Shown: piece after piece, positions 5,327 to 10,388 of the stretch
How the letters are laid out: every line of letters starts with the position of its first letter
How positions within the stretch are numbered: the stretch's first letter is position 1
NCBI GenBank assembly: GCA_050743365.1
Contig: JBOGFI010000110.1
Span: 1-10,388, forward strand
Origin: JBOGFI01 sp050743365
GTDB taxonomy: Bacteria; Actinomycetota; Acidimicrobiia; IMCC26256; JACDBD01
Length of the DNA: 10,388 nt
Direction: 5' to 3'
Position numbers and translations under genes: made by a program
The notes under the pieces: model-generated
Databases searched by the model: none
What the model was told of the DNA's origin: nothing
The model's input: only the letters and a program-made list of their open reading frames with translations

Positions 5327-5660
5327 GGCGCAGGTGGTGACGGTCGAGCGTCGAGTTGCCGACACGCTCGAGCGGGTGGGAACCGCGCTGGCCGATCCCA
5401 CCCGCCGTCGGATCCTGCTCGAGCTCCTCGACGGCCCCGCGTACCCCGCCGACCTCGCCGACGCGCTCGGGGCCGGGCGCTCGAACATCTCCAACCATCT
5501 TGCGTGTCTGCGCGGCTGCGGGCTGGTGACCACGACGCGCGAAGGCCGGCAGGTCCGCTACGACCTGGCGTCGGCGAAGCTGCGCGCCGCGCTCGCCAAG
5601 CTGGCGACCGTCGAGCTCGAGGTGGACACCCGCCACGCCGACCTCGATGGCGGGTGGTAA
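5325..5660 (+). CDS. ArsR/SmtB family metal-sensing repressor, CmtR-like
   Basis: A 111-residue winged-helix repressor close to mycobacterial CmtR (Cd/Pb sensor). ALADPTRRRILLELLDG (21-37), YPADLADALG (40-49), SNISNHLACLRGCGLV (53-68) and GRQVRYDLA (74-82) follow the CmtR pattern almost residue for residue. The CxxxC pair C61 and C65 corresponds to CmtR C57/C61 on the recognition helix. The third CmtR ligand, a C-terminal Cys, is missing; the tail here offers His and Asp (DTRHADLD, 101-108). Metal preference may therefore differ. Start is uncertain: ATG 5325 overlaps the -10 box, and GTG 5334 or 5337 would suit a leaderless message and give 107-108 residues. It precedes two cation exporters that it presumably controls. 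Confidence 0.88.
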   Translation: MAQVVTVERRVADTLERVGTALADPTRRRILLELLDGPAYPADLADALGAGRSNISNHLACLRGCGLVTTTREGRQVRYDLASAKLRAALAKLATVELEVDTRHADLDGGW

Positions 5661-5756
5661 CGGGATGTATGCCTACCGTCACGCTGCGACGCGCTTCGGT
5701 CGGTTCCTGCCCGGGATCGGCCGTCGGCTCTGCCCAGTCCGGGAGAAGCCCGCGCG

Positions 5757-6668
5757 ATGAGTCACGACCATGGTCACGGCCAGTCGGCGGTACGGGCGGG
5801 GGAACGGCATCGAGGCCGGCTGCGGCTCTCCCTGGCGCTCATCGTCGGGTTCCTGGTGGTGCAGGTGGTCGTCGGGCTGGTGGCGGGGTCGCTGGCGGTG
5901 CTCTCGGACGCGGGTCACATGCTCACCGACGCAGTCGGGCTGGGCATGGCGCTGGCGGCGATCACGGTGGCGAGCCGGGCGGCCTCGAGTGGAACGCGGA
6001 CGTTCGGCCTGTACCGCCTGGAGATCCTGGCGGCGTTGGTCAATGCGGTCCTGCTCTTTGGCGTGGCCGGCTACGTGTTCCTCGAGGCGGCTCGGCGCTT
6101 CGGGGACCCGCCCGACGTGCCGGGATTCCCGGTGCTGGCCGTCGGTGTTGTCGGCCTGGCGTTGAACATCGTGGTCATGGCGCTACTCCGGGCCGGGTCC
6201 CGGGAGAGCCTGAACCTCGAAGGCGCGTACCTGGAGGTGCTGGCCGACGCGTTGGGGTCGCTGGGTGTGATCCTGGCGGCCGTCGTACTCATGACAACCG
6301 GGTGGCCTTACGTGGACCCCCTGGTCGGGGCCGGGATCGGGCTGTTCATCCTCCCGCGGGCCTGGCGCCTGGGACGCGAAGCGCTGAGGATCCTCCTGCA
6401 AGCCGCGCCGTCCGGGCTCGACCTCGGTTCACTCCAGGGTGACCTGGCCGCCCTCCCCGACGTCGTCGACGTCCACGATCTGCACGTGTGGACGCTCACC
6501 TCCGAGATGGAGGTCGCGTCCGCGCGCGTCATGGTCCGGGCCGGGGCCGATTCGCACGCAGTGCTCGATCGGGCCCGCGAGCTGCTCCGGGACCGCTACG
6601 GCCTCTCACACGCGACGTTCCAGGTCGAGCCGGACGACCACGACGGCTGCGAGGAGGTCGCGTGGTAG
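5757..6668 (+). CDS. Cation diffusion facilitator (CzcD/ZitB-type) metal exporter
   Basis: A 303-residue CDF antiporter that should move Zn2+/Cd2+/Co2+-type ions out in exchange for protons. The N-terminus is His-rich (MSHDHGHG). Six membrane segments span about 25-215. TM2 has SDAGHMLTDA with H54 and D58. TM5 has YLEVLADALGS, with E160 in the place of the usual histidine and D164 conserved. The C-terminal cytosolic domain (220-303) contains VDVHDLHVWTLTSEM with H240 and H243, and a DDHDGC end. GGGAGAAG upstream of the ATG is a good ribosome binding site. It lies 96 bp after the CmtR-like gene and overlaps the next exporter, forming one metal-efflux operon. Exact metal cannot be read from sequence. 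Confidence 0.93.
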   Translation: MSHDHGHGQSAVRAGERHRGRLRLSLALIVGFLVVQVVVGLVAGSLAVLSDAGHMLTDAVGLGMALAAITVASRAASSGTRTFGLYRLEILAALVNAVLLFGVAGYVFLEAARRFGDPPDVPGFPVLAVGVVGLALNIVVMALLRAGSRESLNLEGAYLEVLADALGSLGVILAAVVLMTTGWPYVDPLVGAGIGLFILPRAWRLGREALRILLQAAPSGLDLGSLQGDLAALPDVVDVHDLHVWTLTSEMEVASARVMVRAGADSHAVLDRARELLRDRYGLSHATFQVEPDDHDGCEEVAW

Positions 6669-7276
6669 CCCCCGCTCGAAGTGGCCTGCGGCGTCAGGGG
6701 CTTCGGCTCGAGTACCTGACCATCGGCTGGAACGTGATCGAGGGCATCGTGGCGGTCGCGGCCGGCATCGCGGCGGGGTCGATCGCGCTGGTCGGGTTCG
6801 GGTTCGACTCCTCGATCGAGGTCGTCGCCGCGACCGTAGTGGTGTGGCACTTCCGCGCCGAAGAGCGGGGCGGAGGGGTCGACGAGGCTCGGGAGCGGCG
6901 AGCGCTGCGGCTGATCGCGGTCACGTTCTTCGTGCTCGCGGCCTACGTGGCGGTGGAGGCGGTGCGTGATCTCGTGATCGGCGCCGAGCCCGAGACGTCG
7001 CGGGTCGGGATCGTCGTGGCCTGTCTCTCGCTGCTGGTGATGCCGACGCTCGCGCTGGCCAAGCGACGGGTCGGCCGGCAGCTCGGCAGCCCGACGCTCA
7101 TTGCGGATTCGACCGAGACGTTCCTGTGCTCGTGGCTGTCGGCGATCCTGCTCGTGGGCCTCGTGCTCAACGCCACGGTTGGCTGGGCCTGGGCCGACCC
7201 CGTCGCCGGCCTCGCGATCGCGTGGCTGGCGCTGCGTGAGGGCCGCGAAGCGTGGCGAGGCGACGAGTGCGCGTGA
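6662..7276 (+). CDS. Small CDF-like cation transporter
   Basis: A 204-residue protein of the cation-efflux superfamily without a C-terminal cytosolic domain. Six membrane segments fit about 20-45, 48-63, 82-104, 115-133, 155-171 and 175-192. Acidic signatures sit where CDF metal sites lie: FDSSIEV in TM2 (D49, E53) and ADSTETFLCSW in TM5 (D149, E152, with C156), so the site is Asp/Glu rather than His/Asp. The GTG at 6662 was chosen because GAGGAGG (6651-6657) lies 4 nt upstream; the longer frame back to 6488 only shadows the previous gene. It overlaps the CDF stop by 7 nt, so both are translated together. A heteromeric partnership or different metal range is possible. Confidence 0.82.
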   Translation: MVAPARSGLRRQGLRLEYLTIGWNVIEGIVAVAAGIAAGSIALVGFGFDSSIEVVAATVVVWHFRAEERGGGVDEARERRALRLIAVTFFVLAAYVAVEAVRDLVIGAEPETSRVGIVVACLSLLVMPTLALAKRRVGRQLGSPTLIADSTETFLCSWLSAILLVGLVLNATVGWAWADPVAGLAIAWLALREGREAWRGDECA

Positions 7277-7277
7277 C

Positions 7278-7296
7278 CGCGGCTGAAACAGCCGCG
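7278..7296 (+). terminator. Strong hairpin just after the efflux operon
   Basis: CGCGGCTG-AAA-CAGCCGCG is a perfect 8-bp stem with a 3-nt loop beginning 2 nt after the stop codon. No U-tract follows, as is common for actinobacterial terminators. It probably ends or attenuates the efflux transcript, though read-through into the DUF305 gene 35 bp away is possible. Confidence 0.6.
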
Positions 7297-7331
7297 TCTC
7301 GTGGAAGACTGTGGTTGACGCGGAGATGCTC

Positions 7332-8015
7332 ATGACGACGACGATCACGGATGCCGACGTTGCGGATGCTCCGCCGCATCCACCCAGCGACGAAGACGCG
7401 CCAGCTCGGCCCTGGTGGTATCCGGGCCGAGTTCAGATCGTCGCGATCGTGGTCGCGCTCCTGTTCCTGGTCGGAGTGCTCGGCTACGCCATCGGAAAGC
7501 CCAATCCGGCCCGCACGAACGACGCCGACATCGGGTTCCTCGAGGACATGACCCAGCACCACCAGCAAGCGATCGTGATGAGCTTCACGTTCCTGGAGCA
7601 CAGCGATAGCGGCGACTGGCTCCTCACCCACGAGGCACGCGAGATCGTGATGCAGCAGTCGGCGGAGGTCAGGGTCATGAGCGACCTGCTGGTGCGGTTC
7701 GACGAGGAGGGCGACCCCGACACCGCGATGGAGTGGATGGGTATGCCCGTTCCTCAGGAGGAGATGCCCGGGCTCGCGGCGCCATCCGAGGTGGAGCGCC
7801 TCGCACGGCTGAGTGGGTCTGACGCGGAGGAGCTGTTCTCCCGTCTCATGATCGAGCATCACCGGGGCGGCGTGCACATGGCCGACGCGGCGGCCGACCG
7901 CGCCGAGACCGACGAGGTGAGAGAGCTGGCGACGAAGATGGCGAAGGCACAGCGTTACGAGATCGAGGAGCTGCAGGACCGTCGCGTCGAGCTCGGGTTC
8001 GCGCCGGTCGAGTGA
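7332..8015 (+). CDS. Membrane-anchored DUF305 family protein
   Basis: A 227-residue protein with a short acidic cytosolic N-terminus, one membrane helix (about 35-55) and a helical extracytoplasmic DUF305 region. DUF305 has a ferritin-like four-helix architecture and shows two copies of its hallmark: FLEDMTQHHQQAIVMS (H76, H77) and FSRLMIEHHRGGVHMA (H176, H177, H182), each rich in Met and His. Family members are recurrent in copper and heavy-metal islands and are thought to bind metal, but the biochemical role is unsettled. I prefer ATG 7332 (GGAG at 7322-7325, 6-nt spacer) to GTG 7311 or ATG 7326. Its stop overlaps the start of the next gene (GTGA), so it leads the envelope module. Confidence 0.88.
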   Translation: MTTTITDADVADAPPHPPSDEDAPARPWWYPGRVQIVAIVVALLFLVGVLGYAIGKPNPARTNDADIGFLEDMTQHHQQAIVMSFTFLEHSDSGDWLLTHEAREIVMQQSAEVRVMSDLLVRFDEEGDPDTAMEWMGMPVPQEEMPGLAAPSEVERLARLSGSDAEELFSRLMIEHHRGGVHMADAAADRAETDEVRELATKMAKAQRYEIEELQDRRVELGFAPVE

Positions 8016-8491
8016 GCGCGAAGGCGCCGCCCCCCGAGCAGACGTCGCGGGAGGGACCCCGGCGACGCGCGTCTGCCTGGCCGTTCGTGCTTGCCGTTGG
8101 CGGGGTCGGCGTCGTCGTGGGGCTCGTCGCGTCGGTCGCCTGGCTCGGCGGGGATCCGTCGCCGGCGCATGACGGCGGACGATGGGCGGCCACCGTCGAG
8201 GGGCTGTGCACGGCCGCGCGCGCCGCCCAGAACGGTGACGCCGACGAAGCTCGTCGTGTCTTCCTCGACGAGGCCCACGACCCCTTGCACCGCCTCGCTG
8301 ACCAAACCGCCGAGCAGGACCGGGCTCCGGCGGCCCGGCTGTTGGAAGCCAAGGAGCGCGTCGAAGCCGATCTGGAAGGCTCGCAGTCCTCGCTGGAGCG
8401 CGACCTCGAGAGGCTCGCGGAGGCGACGCGTGTCGCGATCCGCGCCGCCGGCGACCCGGTTCCCGCTCGCTGCCCGGACCCAGACCGATGA
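8012..8491 (+). CDS. Unknown single-pass membrane protein X1 (paralogue of the protein at 9719-10111)
   Basis: No family recognised. The 159 residues comprise a basic cytosolic N-terminus (1-22), a membrane helix (about 23-46) and an extracytoplasmic, strongly helical domain. The core has GRWAATVEGLC (C66), RRVFLDEAHDPLHRLADQ (H89, H93), RLLEAKERVEADLE (109-122) and a final PARC (C154). C66 and C154 are both kept in the downstream paralogue and could form a disulfide; the AHDxLHxLA motif could bind a metal. About 45 of some 100 aligned residues match the paralogue by eye. It starts at GTG within the DUF305 stop and ends in an ATGA overlap with the lipoprotein gene, so it is translationally locked between them. 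Confidence 0.78.
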   Translation: MSAKAPPPEQTSREGPRRRASAWPFVLAVGGVGVVVGLVASVAWLGGDPSPAHDGGRWAATVEGLCTAARAAQNGDADEARRVFLDEAHDPLHRLADQTAEQDRAPAARLLEAKERVEADLEGSQSSLERDLERLAEATRVAIRAAGDPVPARCPDPDR

Positions 8492-9456
8492 CACCATTCG
8501 TGCGAACCGCGACGGGCGTGCTTCTACTGGTGGCAGCCGCCAGCCTCGTCGCGGGCTGCAACAGGTCCGACGACGGCTCGGACGACGACGCGGCCCCGAC
8601 GATCTCAGCCGAGATCGCGAGCTTCGACCTCGCCGCCGGCCGCGACCAGCGCTTCATCGTCGGCCTGATCGGCGACAACAACCAGCTGCTCGCCTACGGC
8701 AAGGTCACGCTGCGCTTCGCCTACGCCGGCACCCGAGAACAGCCCATCCGGCGGGCCCAGGCCGGACCACCCGTCGAGGCGACCTACCTGCCGATCGCCG
8801 GACAGCCCGTCGACCCCACCAAGACCGGGCCCCGACCCGTCAACCCGTCCGAGGCGCGAGGCGTCTACGGCGCCGAACCGGTCCGCTTCGACCAGGCGGG
8901 CATCTGGGGCGTCGTCGCCGAAGGCACCATCGCCGGCAAGCGCTTCACCGTCCAAGACGCCTTCGAAGTCAAGACGGAACCGCAGGTCGTCGCGATCGGC
9001 CAGCCGGCACCCCGCACCCAGAACCCCCTCCCAGGGGCGCCCACGCTGCCAGCCACGGCCATCGACTCCCGCGCCGACGCCGGGACCGTCCCCGACCCCG
9101 AGCTTCACTCCACAACCATCGCCGACGCGCTCGCCGCCGGTCGCCCCGTTACCGTCGTCGTCTCGACCCCCGTCTACTGCGTCAGCCGCTTCTGCGGCCC
9201 GATCACCGACTCCGTCCAGCAACTCGCCCAGCAGGCCGGCGATCGGATGGCGTTCGTCCACCTCGAGGTGTGGCAGGACTTCGAGAACAAGGTCGTCAAC
9301 ACCGCCACCCAAGAGTGGATCCTGCCGCGCGACGGCAGCAACGCCGGCGAGCCCTGGGTGTTCGTCGTCGGATCGGACGGCACCGTGCTCGCCCGTTTCG
9401 ACAACGTCGCTACTGACGCCGGCCTGCGGCAGGCTGTCCAGTCGACACGGGGCTGA
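8488..9456 (+). CDS. Lipoprotein with N-terminal beta domain and thioredoxin-like domain (CxxxxC)
   Basis: A 322-residue predicted lipoprotein: basic start, hydrophobic helix (9-22) and lipobox VAGC with C24 as the lipidated residue. An acidic linker precedes a beta-rich domain (about 40-165; FDLAAGRDQRFIVGLIGD, VRFDQAGIWGVVAEG) with an Ig/FixH-like look. The C-terminal domain (about 166-322) is thioredoxin-like: VTVVVSTPVYCVSRFCGP holds the cysteines C231 and C236, spaced CxxxxC rather than CxxC, and GEPWVFVVGSDGTV supplies the cis-proline strand (P289). It should act outside the membrane as a reductase, thiol-transfer or metal-delivery protein of the TlpA/SCO1 kind. The ATG overlaps the X1 stop by 4 nt. 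The membrane neighbours with conserved cysteines could be redox partners. Confidence 0.82.
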   Translation: MTPFVRTATGVLLLVAAASLVAGCNRSDDGSDDDAAPTISAEIASFDLAAGRDQRFIVGLIGDNNQLLAYGKVTLRFAYAGTREQPIRRAQAGPPVEATYLPIAGQPVDPTKTGPRPVNPSEARGVYGAEPVRFDQAGIWGVVAEGTIAGKRFTVQDAFEVKTEPQVVAIGQPAPRTQNPLPGAPTLPATAIDSRADAGTVPDPELHSTTIADALAAGRPVTVVVSTPVYCVSRFCGPITDSVQQLAQQAGDRMAFVHLEVWQDFENKVVNTATQEWILPRDGSNAGEPWVFVVGSDGTVLARFDNVATDAGLRQAVQSTRG

Positions 9457-9460
9457 CGCG

Positions 9461-9655
9461 ATGCGACTTGTCCTGGGTCACGAAGGCGGTTGGTGGCAGT
9501 CGTTGTGGGTGCTCACGCCTCTCGCCGTCGCCGCGCTCGTGAGTCTGGTCTCGAAGCTCGTGCACGGCCGCCGAACTGTCCGCCGCGGCGATGGCAGCGC
9601 GACCGAGCGCTTCCTGCTCCGTCGCCGCATCGACGAAGAGAGCCGACAGCTTTGA
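9461..9655 (+). CDS. Small single-pass membrane protein
   Basis: A 64-residue product starting 4 nt after the lipoprotein stop, with no strong ribosome binding site. The N-terminus is short (MRLVLGHEGG), one membrane helix spans about 11-35 (WWQSLWVLTPLAVAALVSLV), and the rest is a very basic tail (RRTVRRGDGSATERFLLRRR). No family is recognised. The spacing and the membrane helix followed by positive charges support a real gene coupled to the lipoprotein. It may be an assembly or partner subunit of the module, which is inference from position only. Confidence 0.6.
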   Translation: MRLVLGHEGGWWQSLWVLTPLAVAALVSLVSKLVHGRRTVRRGDGSATERFLLRRRIDEESRQL

Positions 9656-9718
9656 ACGCTCAGCTGCCGCCGGCGCGACGCGGCTTCGCCCAGACACGGT
9701 CATCCGCATAGGGGCGAG

Positions 9719-10111
9719 GTGCGCCGGCAACTCGCGTGGACAGGCACGGCTGCGCTGGCCTTGGTCGCGGTGCTCGTCCTCGCGGGATCGCCATGGCACG
9801 ACGAGGGTCGCCGCTGGGACCGCGTCGTCGCGGGCCTCTGCGAGGTCGCCGCCGACGCCAGGGAGGGCAACTTCCACGACGCCCAGCGGGTTTTCGACCG
9901 TGCGCACGACGAGCTCCATGTCCTCGCCCAAGAGGTGGGCCTGAAGGATCCCGGTGTGGAGGTTCGATTGCTGGAGGCCAAGGAAGACGTACAAGCTGAT
10001 CTCGACGCTGCCTCACGGGCGTCGGAACACGACCTCCGGGAACTTGTCCGCGCGATCCGGAGCGCGGTTGTCAAGGTGGGTGACCGCGAGCCGTCCCGGT
10101 GCTCATCGTGA
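9719..10111 (+). CDS. Unknown single-pass membrane protein X2 (paralogue of X1)
   Basis: The 130-residue product has a short basic start, a membrane helix (about 5-23) and a helical extracytoplasmic domain. It repeats the X1 landmarks in order: RRWDRVVAGLC (C41), QRVFDRAHDELHVLAQE (H63, H67), RLLEAKEDVQADLD (83-96) and PSRC (C128). Compared with X1 it lacks most of the N-terminal cytosolic extension and is one residue shorter before AHD. Start is GTG at 9719 with AGGGG at 9710-9714 about 4 nt ahead; a 63-bp gap separates it from the small membrane protein. Retention of both cysteines and both histidines suggests selection on a shared function. No family is recognised. Confidence 0.75.
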   Translation: MRRQLAWTGTAALALVAVLVLAGSPWHDEGRRWDRVVAGLCEVAADAREGNFHDAQRVFDRAHDELHVLAQEVGLKDPGVEVRLLEAKEDVQADLDAASRASEHDLRELVRAIRSAVVKVGDREPSRCSS

Positions 10112-10388
10112 CGACGGTAGGGCTGGCGGGCCTGCTCGAGCTTGCCGGGCGGTAGCGAGCACCGAATACGCGTCGTGCACTCGCAGCCCGGTTTCCATCC
10201 GATAGCACCGAACGGCGCGTGCGGCGCTGACGAGCTTGACCGGTCACAACCGTCGAGGCGACCTGACATCTGTGTCACACCGCGCCCCGCGAAAAACCCG
10301 CGGACGCCCCGCGATTCGGGAGTACAGCACGGCACGGGTGAACACTCGAAAGCACGTCTGACCTGCGGATTCGCGACAGAGCGGCGTA
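10112..10388. other. Non-coding tail of the window
   Basis: I find no convincing gene, tRNA or mobile-element end here. Short open frames lack family-like sequence, ribosome binding sites and consistent codon use. The last 50 bases could belong to an upstream region of a gene outside the window. Confidence 0.5.
10291..10313 (-). terminator. Possible minus-strand terminator
   Basis: Read on the minus strand, CGCGG, a 5-nt loop (GGCGT) and CCGCG are followed by GG and TTTTT. This has the form of a short intrinsic terminator for a gene coming from beyond the right end. The stem is only 5 bp, so the call is weak. Confidence 0.28.

Noticed and set aside
6488..6661. N-terminal extension of the small CDF-like transporter
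   Set aside because: It lies wholly within the C-terminal domain of the previous CDF gene; the GTG at 6662 has a strong ribosome binding site and gives the right family length.
7167..8681. Minus-strand open frame of 504 codons across the DUF305 and X1 genes
   Set aside because: It is antisense to overlapping, family-supported plus-strand genes and has low-complexity Arg/Ala/Pro-rich sequence; typical of high-GC DNA.
8605..9312. Minus-strand Gly/Asp-rich open frame opposite the lipoprotein
   Set aside because: It mirrors the codon phase of the lipoprotein gene and shows no start signal or domain.
9461..9994. Minus-strand open frame (about 9410-9994) opposite the small membrane protein and X2
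   Set aside because: It crosses two plus-strand genes, one with a convincing paralogue, and has no recognisable domain.
10271..10281. Near-palindrome TGTGTCACAC as a possible CRP/cAMP-receptor site, attractive because of the cyclase
   Set aside because: CRP sites need TGTGA and TCACA separated by about six bases; here the half-sites abut, no promoter or gene start follows within the window, and it may be chance.
1..10388. CRISPR arrays, tRNA/rRNA genes, insertion-sequence ends or attachment sites
   Set aside because: No regularly spaced direct repeats, no tRNA cloverleaf, no transposase or integrase and no terminal inverted repeats were seen, although the graveyard at 4855-5324 hints at past rearrangement.

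Overview
The window is GC-rich, with GTG starts, ATGA/GTGA gene overlaps and at least two promoters that look leaderless. These traits and the protein relatives (a CmtR-type ArsR regulator, BlaI/M56 pairs, class III adenylate cyclases) point to an actinobacterium, possibly near the Acidimicrobiia. That is an inference from style; no 16S or marker gene is present. Most of the window reads as an accessory metal-response and envelope-stress island.

Layout. (1) 1-618 (+): 3' end of an amidohydrolase-2 family gene, convergent with the next block and probably unrelated to it. (2) 667-2116 (-): three tightly spaced genes: a METTL7-like SAM methyltransferase, a 60-residue Met/Cys-rich membrane peptide and an ICMT-like membrane methyltransferase. 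They are preceded by a consensus TTGACA -35 box and a TACTAC/GTAGTA operator. (3) 2206-3464 (-): an M56 metallopeptidase and a BlaI/CopY-type repressor, overlapping by four bases. (4) 3508-4854 (+): divergent from blaI across only 43 bp, a class III adenylate cyclase with MerR-like and regulatory N-terminal domains and a C-terminal YHS metal-binding domain. The 43-bp spacer carries a second TACTAC/GTAGTA operator, so one repressor may control the blaI-M56 pair, the methyltransferase operon and the cyclase. (5) 4855-5324: a gene graveyard with a frameshifted MFS N-terminus and fragments that may come from a copper-resistance protein. (6) 5325-7276 (+): a CmtR-like metal sensor with a perfect 7-2-7 palindrome over its -35 box, then two overlapping cation-efflux genes (CzcD/ZitB-type CDF and a smaller CDF-like transporter), closed by a strong hairpin. 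(7) 7332-10111 (+): an envelope module of membrane-anchored DUF305 protein, unknown protein X1, a thioredoxin-fold lipoprotein, a small membrane protein and X2, a clear paralogue of X1. (8) 10112-10388: no gene seen.

Working model (inference): metal or envelope stress relieves BlaI (through M56) and the CmtR-like repressor. cAMP signalling from the YHS-cyclase, metal export by the CDF pair, thiol or metal methylation, and extracytoplasmic metal/thiol handling by the DUF305-X1-Trx-X2 module would then act together. The most novel elements are the YHS-fused cyclase inside a BlaI regulon, the compact face-to-face promoter, and the duplicated X1/X2 family flanking the thioredoxin-like lipoprotein.
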